A stretch of DNA of 47,370 bases from Bradyrhizobium sp. CSS354 (lineage in GTDB: Bacteria; Pseudomonadota; Alphaproteobacteria; Rhizobiales; Xanthobacteraceae), in contig NZ_JAACFU010000031.1 of the NCBI RefSeq assembly GCF_029051725.1, positions 1 through 47,370 on the forward strand. The letters run 5' to 3'. Both the position numbers and the translations under genes were made by a program. The notes beneath the pieces were generated by a model. It was not told the DNA's origin and searched no databases. It saw only the letters and a program-made list of their open reading frames with translations. This document shows positions 25,708 to 33,957 of this stretch, in pieces. Position 1 is the first letter of the stretch, and each line of letters begins with the position of its first letter.

Positions 25708-26634
25708 TCACGCCGACTTCCGCCGCGCCCCCGCGGCCGGTTTCTTCGCAGCGGCCTCCTTGGCCGGCTTCTTGCCCGCGATCGGCATCAGCATTTCCTT
25801 CTGGCCTGCCGACGCCTTTTTCGGCTTCTTGGCGGACTTTGACGCCTTGGCCGGCGCGGCCTCCTGACCGACGCTCCGCCGCAGCGCCTCCATCAGGTTG
25901 ACCACGTTGGTCGCCACCGGCTTTTCCTTCGGCGTGATCGCCTTGCCGGCGCGCTTCTGGTTGATGAGCTCGATCAGCGCGGACTCGTAGTGGTCCTCGA
26001 ACTTTTCCGGCTCGAATTTGCCGGCCTTCTGGCTGACGATGTGCCTGGCGAGATCCAACATGTCTTTCGTCACCTTCACATCGTGGATCTCGTCGAAATA
26101 CTCCTGCTCGCTCCGCACTTCGTACGGGTAGCGCAGCAGCGTGCCGACGAGACCCTTGTCCATCGGCTCGAGGGCGATGATGTGTTCGCGGTTGGTCAGC
26201 ACCACCCGCCCGATAGCGACCTTGTTCATCTCGCGGATGGTCTCGCGGATCACCGCGAAGGCGTCGTGGCCGACTTTTCCGTCCGGACGGATGTAGTAGG
26301 GGCGGATTAGGTAGCGCGGATCGATGTCGGCCTTGTCGACGAACTCGTCGATCTCGATGGTGCGCGTGGATTCCAGCGCGATCTCCTCGAGCTCCTCCTT
26401 GGTCACCTCGATGAACTGATCCTTCTCGAGCTGGTAGCCCTTGACGATGTCCTCGTTGGGCACCTCGTCGCCGGTATCGGCATCGACCTTCAGGTACTTG
26501 ATCCGATGACCGGTCTGACGGTTGAGCTGGTTGAAGGAAATCTTCTCGCTCTCCGACGTGGCCGGGTAGAGCGCCACGGGACATGTGACCAGCGAAAGAC
26601 GCAGAAAGCCTTTCCAGTTCGCGCGGGGGGCCAT
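25708..26634 (-). CDS. ku: Bacterial Ku, DNA end-binding protein of non-homologous end joining
   Basis: A 308-residue protein with the bacterial Ku core: WKGFLRLSLVTCPVALYPAT at the N-terminus, LNRQTGHRIKYLKVDADTGDEV, DPRYLIRPYYIRPDG, LTNREHIIALEPMDKGLVGTLLRYPYEVR, and FEDHYESALIELINQKRAGK. The C-terminal 60 residues are lysine- and alanine-rich, the usual tail that recruits ligase LigD or DNA. Ku forms a ring on broken DNA ends. The ATG at 26634 precedes MAPRANWKGF; one at 26643 is possible. It is convergent with the AlbA_2 gene and divergent from the DEDDh exonuclease gene, with a shared 189-base gap. No ligD is in this window. Confidence 0.95.
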   Translation of the reverse strand: MAPRANWKGFLRLSLVTCPVALYPATSESEKISFNQLNRQTGHRIKYLKVDADTGDEVPNEDIVKGYQLEKDQFIEVTKEELEEIALESTRTIEIDEFVDKADIDPRYLIRPYYIRPDGKVGHDAFAVIRETIREMNKVAIGRVVLTNREHIIALEPMDKGLVGTLLRYPYEVRSEQEYFDEIHDVKVTKDMLDLARHIVSQKAGKFEPEKFEDHYESALIELINQKRAGKAITPKEKPVATNVVNLMEALRRSVGQEAAPAKASKSAKKPKKASAGQKEMLMPIAGKKPAKEAAAKKPAAGARRKSA

Positions 26635-26823
26635 GGTACGCAACGCTCCAGGTGCGGGGACTTGGATTCAAGACGAACGGGGCGGCGCGGTTCCGACATG
26701 CGCGGAGCCGGTCAACAGGAAAATCGGCCAGCCGCCCGCAGCGCGCGCGAATCCGGCTGAAAACGCCGTGAATCGCTTGTTTTCGAAGTATCTCGTGGAG
26801 GTTTCGGCCGGTATTGTGGACCA

Positions 26824-27750
26824 ATGGACGCGCTGACCCGACTCCACAGAGACGAGCATTTTCCGGACCCGGCGGGCTTGGCCGCGATGGCCGAGGCGCT
26901 CGCGCGGTCGGGGGATTACCGGGTTCTGCGCCGCCTAATCCCGCGCATCCCGTCTTCCCCGGCAGCCGGACAGACCAAGGTCGGCATCCTGCTGGACACG
27001 GAGACCACCGGTCTCGATCACGCGAGGGACGAGATCATAGAGCTCGGGATGGTCAAATTCGACTACACGCCCGACGGCCGCATCGCCGGCGTCCGGGACA
27101 CGTTTTCCGCCTTCAACGAGCCCTCCGCCCCGATCCCGCCCGAGGTGACGGCGCTCACCGGCATTACCGACGGAATGGTGGCCGGCCATAGAATTGACGA
27201 GGCCGCCGTAAACGCCTTCGTGGACGGCGCGGTGATCTCCATCGCGCACAATGCGGGCTTCGATCGCAAATTCGCGGAGCGGTACTGGCCGGTCTTCGAG
27301 CGCATGCCCTGGGCATGCTCGGTGACGGAGGTCGATTGGCGCACACACGGATTTGCGGGCGCACAACTCGGCTACTTGTTGAATGGCGCCGGCTTCTTCC
27401 ACCAGGCTCATCGCGCGGTCGACGATTGTCACGCGCTGCTGGAGATCCTGGACTTCGTCCTGCCGACAACCGGCGCGCCGGCGCTGGCGCTGCTGCTCGA
27501 GAACGCCCGCAAGCCAACGATGCGGGTCTGGGCCGAGCAATCGCCGTTCGAGCTCAAGGACTCGCTGAAGAAGCGCGGCTACCGATGGAACGACGGCAGC
27601 GATGGGAGACCCAAGTCGTGGTTCATCGATGTCGACGAGACCGCAGCCAAAGACGAGATCGCTTTCCTGCGCACCGAGATCTACATGAGCGACGTCGAGC
27701 CCGGCTTGCAGAGGCTGACCGCGTTCACGCGGTTTTCAGCGAGAATTTAG
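26824..27750 (+). CDS. DEDDh 3'-5' exonuclease (DnaQ-like)
   Basis: A 308-residue protein. Residues about 52-205 form a DnaQ-type exonuclease: ILLDTETTGLD with Asp58 and Glu60, HNAGFDRKF with Asp147, and HRAVDD with His196 and Asp201, all four acidic ligands plus the histidine. It should remove nucleotides from 3' ends with two metal ions. The 50-residue N-terminal and 100-residue C-terminal extensions (LKDSLKKRGYRWNDGSDGRPKSWFIDVDE) are extra; the latter resembles a small module found at the ends of other such exonucleases. It is divergent from ku, so it may process ends for joining, which is inference. Confidence 0.88.
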   Translation: MDALTRLHRDEHFPDPAGLAAMAEALARSGDYRVLRRLIPRIPSSPAAGQTKVGILLDTETTGLDHARDEIIELGMVKFDYTPDGRIAGVRDTFSAFNEPSAPIPPEVTALTGITDGMVAGHRIDEAAVNAFVDGAVISIAHNAGFDRKFAERYWPVFERMPWACSVTEVDWRTHGFAGAQLGYLLNGAGFFHQAHRAVDDCHALLEILDFVLPTTGAPALALLLENARKPTMRVWAEQSPFELKDSLKKRGYRWNDGSDGRPKSWFIDVDETAAKDEIAFLRTEIYMSDVEPGLQRLTAFTRFSARI

Positions 27751-27946
27751 CGCGCCGCATACCGATACCGCGCTCGTGCATTGCAACTAAACAGATTGAG
27801 TCTCAATTGGGCACGAAGCTCGACAGCTGGACACCGCTCAGGTGTGAGGAAGTATCGCGGTGGGTCCGGCCGAACCTTGGCTGTGCAGCCTCGCCCAATC
27901 GCGTTCAAGTTGGTAGCTTGTCGAGCCCAGTAACCGGGAGGCCCTC

Positions 27947-28675
27947 ATGGACTCCGACCGTCAGTATGCCGTGGCGAGGCTACTGTTCGATTACGTGAAA
28001 AGTCCGTCGCTGCGGCATCTGCGCGATCCCCACAGCGTGCACAAGCTTGCGCGAGACATCGTGACCACGGTCGATCGGGCGGGCTCCGTCTGGAGCAAGT
28101 GGGATGCGCAGCGAGAAGAGGTGGCAAAGGCTGCCGCGCCGTGCTGGATTCCGACAGAAGATCTTCTCGCCTCCCTTAACAATCTGCCTGGGCCGCAGCT
28201 GACCAAGACCGATGTGGAGCAGCGGCTTCGCGCGATCTGGGAGGAGCCCTACACGAGCTATCCCAACGAAGACCTCAAGGAGGGCTGCCGGGCGTTGTAT
28301 CTTGCCGAGAAGGCGCTGGGTACTGAGATGCGCGCCATCATCGGCATGCTGCAGGAGCATCTGGAGCGGGAAGACGAGAGGCTGCGGCGAGAGCAGGAGG
28401 ATCGATACCGTAAGCTGAAAGAGGAAGAGCGCTTGCGGCTCGAGGAGCGCTTTCTCTCCGGATCCGATTGTGGCTGGACGCCCGTCGGCGGATCCGGGGC
28501 TCTCTACTGTCGTCGCAACGGCAGGACGTTCCGTATCGTGCAAGACAAAGATAAGCGCTGGACCCTCTATCGAATAAAAGCGATCGACGACAAAGGAGAC
28601 TTGCTCGGAGTCTATCAAGGTCGGGGTGATGCGAGTACGGCGCTGAAGACGATCGCCTACGCTAAAGAGAGCTAG
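27947..28675 (+). CDS. Hypothetical coiled-coil protein, 242 residues
   Basis: I do not recognise the family. Residues about 1-125 are helical. Residues about 128-165 form a highly charged coiled coil (LEREDERLRREQEDRYRKLKEEERLRLEERF). The last 75 residues look like a small beta domain (GWTPVGGSGALYCRRNGRTFRIVQDKDKRWTLYRI). No signal peptide. GGGAGG lies five bases before the ATG. The 196-base gap before it holds no gene that I can see. Free-standing; no role can be inferred. Confidence 0.65.
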   Translation: MDSDRQYAVARLLFDYVKSPSLRHLRDPHSVHKLARDIVTTVDRAGSVWSKWDAQREEVAKAAAPCWIPTEDLLASLNNLPGPQLTKTDVEQRLRAIWEEPYTSYPNEDLKEGCRALYLAEKALGTEMRAIIGMLQEHLEREDERLRREQEDRYRKLKEEERLRLEERFLSGSDCGWTPVGGSGALYCRRNGRTFRIVQDKDKRWTLYRIKAIDDKGDLLGVYQGRGDASTALKTIAYAKES

Positions 28676-28930
28676 GTTCGGCGGGGGCCCCTTTTCGCGG
28701 CTCGAGGCGTCGTCTTCGATGCGAACAAGCCGCCGCCGCAGAAAACGATGTGCTCTGGTGCTTTGAGGGTGCATCGGTGCAAGACCACGCGGGACTTTCG
28801 CGCTGCCCATCCCACCAATGACCTTCGTTCGGAAGCAAACGAAAAATTCTAATCCGGTAGGCGCAAACGTTCCCACATGGCTGCGGAAAGCCTATGTTTC
28901 ATCGCCGAACCCAATGGAGCGGAACCAGTG

Positions 28931-29269
28931 ATGGCAACACGGATAGACCCGGTCGATCCTCAATCGATGCTCGACATTTTCCAGCAAACCAACGGCAACC
29001 TGCTTGCGCGCATGACCCAGGTCGTTGCCCTCGCGCAGCGGGACGGTATCACCATGGATGGCTACCTCGCCAGGCAACTCAGGCTGCAAGCGTTCTCCTC
29101 CCTCCTTACCGACCATCCAAGGCTCAAGGAGACCTACTCCGAGAAGGCTTTGATCTCCGCGTGTGCGACTTGCATTCTGGTGCAACCACCGATCAACCCA
29201 GTGGGCGGAGACGAGACGACGTTCGAATTAGCGGAGTTCGAACGCGTCGCGGCCAGAGCTGAACTCTAA
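28931..29269 (+). CDS. Hypothetical protein, 112 residues
   Basis: A small helical protein (SMLDIFQQTNGNLLARMTQVVALAQRDG...GYLARQLRLQAFSSLLTDHPRLKETYSEKALISACATCILVQPP). I do not know its family. I chose the ATG at 28931 for the GGAGCGG eight bases upstream; an in-frame ATG at 28877 would add 18 residues. The preceding 255 bases contain no convincing gene. Confidence 0.5.
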   Translation: MATRIDPVDPQSMLDIFQQTNGNLLARMTQVVALAQRDGITMDGYLARQLRLQAFSSLLTDHPRLKETYSEKALISACATCILVQPPINPVGGDETTFELAEFERVAARAEL

Positions 29270-29323
29270 AACCGACGGATCACCTGCGGCATTCGCCGAA
29301 GGTGCGATAGAAGATCCCTTTCG

Positions 29324-29524
29324 ATGACCGGCTTTAACCACTGCGCGGACTGCGCCTGCTGGTGCTTGAACTATGGCCGGAGGTGCCCCCCCGACCGGCG
29401 CATGCAGCCGCGCAGGCTCGCCTTCCCACTCGACCGGCGCCGCTCCAAGGGATTTTATTGCGGTGGCGATCTGAGCGCTTCGTACGGCCTGACGCGGGTG
29501 TGGCAAGCCATGTGCTTTGACTAA
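29324..29524 (+). CDS. Small cysteine-rich protein (possible)
   Basis: A 66-residue frame with CADCACWC, then C at about residue 21 and C at about 46, followed by a basic middle rich in arginine. The clustered cysteines would suit a metal site. There is only a weak Shine-Dalgarno. Its stop overlaps by four bases the end of the convergent small gene at 29521-29679. It may be real or a chance frame. Confidence 0.35.
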   Translation: MTGFNHCADCACWCLNYGRRCPPDRRMQPRRLAFPLDRRRSKGFYCGGDLSASYGLTRVWQAMCFD

Positions 29525-29679
29525 ATACGGTTTCCTTTAACCGGAAAACCCTCGGTCAGCCGACTTGACGAGAGCTTCGGGCCTCCAGAGATCGCCCCCC
29601 GCACCGCCTTTTTCCGCTCACCGTAAGTGTTGATAGGTGCTCGTTTCTTCTTCGAACTCTTGCGCATAATCTTTTTCAC
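29521..29679 (-). CDS. Small lysine/arginine-rich protein, 52 residues
   Basis: The minus strand from GTG at 29679 is open for 52 codons and begins VKKIMRKSSKKKRAPINTYG, going on to GERKKAVRGAISGGPKLSSS and ending in GFPVKGNRI. GGGGAGG lies about seven bases upstream of the GTG, a strong ribosome site. Eleven lysines and seven arginines suggest binding to nucleic acid. It is too short to be noticed in a scan with a 60-residue cutoff. I do not know a family for it. The rest of the 29525-29981 gap holds no convincing gene. Confidence 0.5.
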   Translation of the reverse strand: MKKIMRKSSKKKRAPINTYGERKKAVRGAISGGPKLSSSRLTEGFPVKGNRI

Positions 29680-29981
29680 AGCGGGCCTCCCCTGCGGAGA
29701 CTATCGCTAAGCATTATGCAATCCAAGGGGGCGCCGTCACGAGGATACTCGCATGGGGGTTTGCTTTTGCCACCAAGCGAACCAAGACAAGAAGCATCCC
29801 CGCTGGGATCTCGTCCAGCAAAAGTCTTGGGTGGGTTGTCGACAAGACCACAAAGTCGAAGCTGCGTTGTTGAAATTGTTGGGCTCTCATAGAGGCGTTG
29901 CCGACTACATCCGGGGTCTCGAGAGCAAGATCAACGAACGGCAAAAGCGATGATTATACGACGAGAGGGCGCGAGGCTGCC

Positions 29982-30182
29982 ATGACGGTTCACGAGCAAA
30001 TCGAAGATCTCGTCGGCCGTCGCCCGGGATTAACAGAAGCTGAGATCGCTTCAGTTCTGTTCGGGGCCGAGGGCTACCAGCAGAGGGTGAATTCGGACTG
30101 CAGATGGCTCGTTGGACAGGGACGGATTGCCCGCCGCGGGGAAGGTGGTCCTGCAGATCCTTTTCGCTACCATCTAAAGTAA
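29982..30182 (+). CDS. Small winged-helix-like protein, 66 residues
   Basis: MTVHEQIEDLVGRRPGLTEAEIASVLFGAEGYQQRVNSDCRWLVGQGRIARRGEGGPADPFRY reads as a complete winged helix: helix, the LTEAEIASVLF helix pair, a recognition helix around QQRVNSDCRWLV, and a wing. GAGG lies about six bases before the ATG. It could be a small DNA-binding regulator. It is free-standing, with the Abi_C gene convergent 144 bases downstream. Confidence 0.6.
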   Translation: MTVHEQIEDLVGRRPGLTEAEIASVLFGAEGYQQRVNSDCRWLVGQGRIARRGEGGPADPFRYHLK

Positions 30183-30325
30183 TCGAACGCCGGGCCCGGA
30201 ATAGTCGCCGACGGCTGAAAACTCCCCATCCTCTGCGACTCCAGGCATAGTGGACGCAGATCTCCGCCCACGGTTCGTCGAGCTCGAAAGGAGTCGATCG
30301 AGCGCAGCAGGCCAGGCTGTCGCCG

Positions 30326-31204
30326 CTAGTGCGACTTGAGCTGCCTCGCTGGAAACTTCTTCTGCCAGGTCTCGACCAAAAACAGCGAGACGGTACTGGC
30401 GGAATGGATGGCCAAACGCGCGATACGCGGATCGATCCTACGGAAGCCCCGCTCGCGCCCGTGCGCGTCGCCGGCGTGGGTCCGGAGCGAGCCCACTCCA
30501 TTCACGACCGAATTCAAGCCACCGAGAATGGTACGGACGTCATTCGCGATGTCGTCGGCCACTCCCGGCTTGTCCGGCGTCAGTCCAAGAGGCTCGCGCA
30601 CCGCCTGGTAGAGACCCTGGATATCCTTCTTCGATGGCAGCGGCTCGCCCAATTCGACAAGGACCGAGCGGCAGACGCTTTCCACCACCGAGCAGGCCGA
30701 TGTGACAGCGTCCTCGGGGTCATTTTCCGCGCTCGCGAGGGCGCGGTCGAGATCCCGGTTCACGGTGTCGAAGTCGATAACCGCGACCGCGCCGGCGAGC
30801 GCGTCGACCACGCTGGCGGACCGGCCGGGGGTGCCTAGGCGGACCTGAGGGCCGGCCCGCTGGAGCTCGAGTCCGTCGTACGAAAGGCGCGCGTTGAGGT
30901 AGGCGATCACAGCGTCCAGCCGGCCCGGATCCGAAAGGAAGTCCCGTGGATCGGCCGCCCGTTCGATGATGTTCCTCAGGATCGTCTGGTCGCCGGTACG
31001 ATTGGCCCGCTCGAGAGCCTCGACGAGGGCCGGCAAGCGCGACGACCCGCCGACAGACATCGCGACGTTGCAACTGCGCATGAAGGATTCGAGTCTGGAA
31101 GCCGATCTGTAGATGCCAACCGGAGGCGTCTGATCGTTGCCTCCGCCGCCCGATATGACCATGGCGAGGGCCTCGATCGACTGCGGAGCGAGACGAATAT
31201 GCAT
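30326..31204 (-). CDS. Abi_C (abortive infection C-terminus) domain protein
   Basis: A 292-residue protein. The C-terminal half (about 165-285) matches the abortive-infection C-terminal domain: AVTSACSVVESVCRSVLVELGEPLPSKKDIQGLYQAVREPLGL, then DIANDVRTILGGLNSVVNGVGSLRTHAGDAHGRE, then RLAIHSASTVSLFLVETW. The GDAHG histidine in a helical context is HEPN-like. The N-terminal half (LPALVEALERANRTGDQTILRNIIERAADP) is helical and of unknown role. Proteins with this domain are often single-gene or two-gene phage-defence units. It lies 106 bases downstream of the DUF2235 gene on the same strand, so the two may be cotranscribed. Confidence 0.75.
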   Translation of the reverse strand: MHIRLAPQSIEALAMVISGGGGNDQTPPVGIYRSASRLESFMRSCNVAMSVGGSSRLPALVEALERANRTGDQTILRNIIERAADPRDFLSDPGRLDAVIAYLNARLSYDGLELQRAGPQVRLGTPGRSASVVDALAGAVAVIDFDTVNRDLDRALASAENDPEDAVTSACSVVESVCRSVLVELGEPLPSKKDIQGLYQAVREPLGLTPDKPGVADDIANDVRTILGGLNSVVNGVGSLRTHAGDAHGRERGFRRIDPRIARLAIHSASTVSLFLVETWQKKFPARQLKSH

Positions 31205-31310
31205 CGTTCAAACTGCTCAAGTAACCGACAAAAACACCACCACTTTACCGCAAAGGGGAATGCACGCGCTTGGATGGTTCGCGGTATGCTGCCCTCCAAC
31301 GACTTCAAGC

Positions 31311-32495
31311 TTAGTCGCTCGGCACAGGCGAGAGATCGTCTGCACGCAACGATCCGGAAAGCCTGGCCAGGTCCGCCTTCTTCCGTTCGGCCCACTGCGC
31401 AAGATTCTGAGGCCTGTACGATTCGTCGCTCTGCCATCGCTCGAGGACCGAACTGTCGATTGTCTCGTTGATGGAACTTTCGACGGCGGTACTCGAATCG
31501 ATCGGATCAGCCCCGATCGGCCGCTGATATTCTCTTTGGAGATACCGGTAGAAACCCCCGAGAAAGCTTCCGTAGGAATCGATGACGGGCGACCGGATCT
31601 TGGGAGAGAATTGTTCGACATCACTGCGAAACGAAAGCCCCTGGGCGGCGGCCCGCTTCATCATCCAGGCGAACGGCCTCTGTGACAACAGATCGTTGGA
31701 ATAGCCGCCGCCCACATTGGCGTGCGCGCCAACGAACCAGCGCTGCTCCGCCTCCGCAAGCGATCGGGGAGGCCTCGGTTGATCCGCTTTCAAATCCTTA
31801 GGAACACTTCTGGTCCATAGTGTAGGCGCGAAATCGGGGCGGTGCTCGTCGATCGCCAGCGCATGCGCCGCTGCGATATTCGGGGTGCGAAGGCTGGTGT
31901 TGAGAAACGAGTGGCTTTTCTTGAAGCGGCTGATGCCCATGGGAACGCCGAGGGATCCCACGGTGTCGAACACCCCCAGGAATTTGATGTTCACGAAACG
32001 CGAGTACCGGACCAGCCATTCCTCCTCCAAGGTGGGATTCTTCGGAGGGTGGTTCAGAAGGCGCTCGATCGAGGGCACCGTCAAACCAAGGCGATAGCGA
32101 TCGTAAAGCTGCTTGATCGACAATGGCCCGCCTGGCTTCAGCACGCCGCAGCGGGAGACGAAGCCCGACAGACTGCGGGCCGTGTAGGATCCCCGGGAAA
32201 AACCGAAGATGAATATGTCGTCGCCGTCGTTGTAATTCTCGACCAGCCATTGATAGGTTTCGAGGAGTATGTCGTCGATCCCGACGCCGAACATTCCGCC
32301 GCGCACTTTGCTGCCGACCTGTGTTCCAAGGCCGGCGTTGTAGTAGATCGACTGTCGGACCTGATCCGCCCCAACGGGAGCGGCAAGTGCGCGGAGCCGC
32401 CAGACGTTCGTGTTGTCGTTGGTCGTATTCCAGGTGCCGTCGAGGAAGAGTGCTATCCGCTTCTTAGGCTGTTCGCCTGCCAATTCGCCGGTCAT
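31311..32495 (-). CDS. DUF2235 alpha/beta hydrolase (phospholipase-like, Tle1-related)
   Basis: A 394-residue protein. It has KKRIALFLDGTWNTTND near the N-terminus, the lipase elbow FIFGFSRGSYTARSLSGF with nucleophile Ser100 (G-x-S-x-G), FLGVFDTVGSLGVP for the acid, and WFVGAHANVGGGY for the histidine. This is the DUF2235 fold shared with Tle1-type phospholipase effectors of type VI secretion and with many free-standing hydrolases. No signal peptide, VgrG/PAAR gene or immunity lipoprotein is nearby. I chose the ATG at 32495, with AGGA upstream, over a TTG at 32501. Pairing with the downstream Abi_C gene makes a membrane-attacking defence effector possible, but a housekeeping esterase is also possible. 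Confidence 0.8.
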   Translation of the reverse strand: MTGELAGEQPKKRIALFLDGTWNTTNDNTNVWRLRALAAPVGADQVRQSIYYNAGLGTQVGSKVRGGMFGVGIDDILLETYQWLVENYNDGDDIFIFGFSRGSYTARSLSGFVSRCGVLKPGGPLSIKQLYDRYRLGLTVPSIERLLNHPPKNPTLEEEWLVRYSRFVNIKFLGVFDTVGSLGVPMGISRFKKSHSFLNTSLRTPNIAAAHALAIDEHRPDFAPTLWTRSVPKDLKADQPRPPRSLAEAEQRWFVGAHANVGGGYSNDLLSQRPFAWMMKRAAAQGLSFRSDVEQFSPKIRSPVIDSYGSFLGGFYRYLQREYQRPIGADPIDSSTAVESSINETIDSSVLERWQSDESYRPQNLAQWAERKKADLARLSGSLRADDLSPVPSD

Positions 32496-32932
32496 TCTCA
32501 ATCCTTTTGGTGAGTAATGGCGGAGATGTTACTTGTAGTTGTGAGGATTGGCGAGCGCAGTGCACTCCCGGCGCTGGCTCCTCAACAGAAAGAACCGGAG
32601 CTACCGACCTTGCCCGTCCCGGACTTCATGCCCCTCATCTAGCGGCAAGCTTCCTGTGTCGGCCGAGCCGGGTCTCCCGTCGTCGCGGCCGGCCAGACCC
32701 CTCGGAGGGATGCGCCGGCGACGGCCCTGAGACGCCTCCAAATCGATTGACTTCGACGGCCGGGGAGGCCAGTCCGGTGGTACACAGCGGTGGTCGCAAA
32801 CCTTCGCCGGCCTCTTTCGGGAACGCCTGTTTCAGTGGGTTTTCGGGGTGTCGGCGGGCTTCGGTCGGGAATCCCTCCCTCTCCGCCAATATCATCCGCC
32901 ACAATAAAACGGCTTCCAGAAAGCTCGGCAGA
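32496..32932. other. 437-base gap with no supported gene
   Basis: Several frames stay open because of high GC, but none has a ribosome site or recognisable protein. It separates the accessory region from the block that looks like core chromosome. I see no tRNA or obvious attachment repeat in it. Confidence 0.5.
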
Positions 32933-33844
32933 TCAGTCTGATCTTGCCGGCTCTCGCTCCGCCAGCGCCGTCCGCGCCGTCGCCACAAACGCCTGCGCGG
33001 CTGGCGACAACGTCCGCCCCTGGCGCTGCAGCAGCGACACCGGGCGGGTGATGGCAGGACGTATCAGCGGCTTTGCGATCAGAGTCGGAAATTGATCCGC
33101 CGGCAGCATCGTCGCAGGAAGGATCGCGAGGCCGAGACCCTGCGCCGTCATGGCGAGTGCGGTGTTGATCAGCGTCACTTCATAGGTTGGGTTGAGGTGC
33201 TTGCCCTGGGTGCCCAGCGCCTGATCGATCTGCATGCGAATCCGCGTCTCGCCCCGCATCGCGATCGTGGGCATCTGAGCCAACTCGTCCCATGTCAGCG
33301 AGCGGCGTGCCGCGAAGTCGGCGGTGCGCCGGCCGATGGCGCTCAGGCGGCCGCGGGTCAGCGTCTCGACCGTCAGCTCCGCGAATTCTCCCTCGACGCT
33401 GCCGATCGCGAACTCCGCATCCGTCGCGATCAGACGCGGAACGAGATCGTCGGCGGCGACATCGCGCATGTCGATTTCGATATCGGGATAGCCTGCCCGG
33501 AATTTTGCGAGCACCGAGGGCAGCAGCGCCGATGCGGTACCGGCTGAGGCGAGAAACGCGACCCGGCCGGCGCGCGCCTGCGCCAGGTCGCGCATGCGCC
33601 GCGACAGGCCCAGCGCATCGCCCAGCATGCGTTCGGCGGCATGAACTGCCTCGTCAGCGGCCAGCGTCGGCTGCACCGAACGAGTGGAGCGATCGAACAG
33701 TTTGACGCCAAGCTGCGCTTCGAGCTGCTGGATCAACAGGCTCGCCGCCGATTGCGTGATCCCCAGCTCGCGCGCGGCCCGCGTGATGCTGCGCGTGCGG
33801 TACACGCCGGTGAAGGCCTGCAATTGCCGCAAGGTGACGTTCAT
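32933..33844 (-). CDS. LysR-type transcriptional regulator
   Basis: A 303-residue LysR protein. The N-terminal winged helix (LRQLQAFTGVYRTRSITRAARELGITQSAASLLIQQLEAQLGVKLFDRSTRSVQPT) is followed by a periplasmic-binding-like effector domain. It is divergent from the FAD monooxygenase gene, with 113 bases between the starts. A 16-base inverted repeat at 33854-33869 in that gap is a candidate binding site. By LysR convention it probably controls the monooxygenase gene in response to its substrate, which is unknown. Confidence 0.92.
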   Translation of the reverse strand: MNVTLRQLQAFTGVYRTRSITRAARELGITQSAASLLIQQLEAQLGVKLFDRSTRSVQPTLAADEAVHAAERMLGDALGLSRRMRDLAQARAGRVAFLASAGTASALLPSVLAKFRAGYPDIEIDMRDVAADDLVPRLIATDAEFAIGSVEGEFAELTVETLTRGRLSAIGRRTADFAARRSLTWDELAQMPTIAMRGETRIRMQIDQALGTQGKHLNPTYEVTLINTALAMTAQGLGLAILPATMLPADQFPTLIAKPLIRPAITRPVSLLQRQGRTLSPAAQAFVATARTALAEREPARSD

Positions 33845-33853
33845 AGGTAAAGC

Positions 33854-33869
33854 TCATGAATTGATGAGT
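33854..33869. promoter_or_regulatory. Inverted repeat in the LysR-monooxygenase gap
   Basis: CTCAT and ATGAG flank six bases (GAATTG). It is ten bases upstream of the lysR start and about 90 before the divergent monooxygenase start, a usual place for a LysR operator. The short arms keep the confidence low. Confidence 0.35.
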
Positions 33870-33957
33870 TCTTTCCGGCTTATCACATAAGCGAGCATGC
33901 AATAAAATGCATGTCGTGGACGGTGAAGCCACGATCGCCAAGGGATCGGAAACGAAC

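Noticed and set aside
29753..29953. 66-codon plus-strand frame in the 29680-29981 gap
   Set aside because: Coding look changes between two frames, so it may be a decayed gene; no ribosome site and no family match.
32507..32941. 144-codon plus-strand frame
   Set aside because: Composition is GC-driven, there is no domain, and it overlaps the end of the LysR gene on the other strand.
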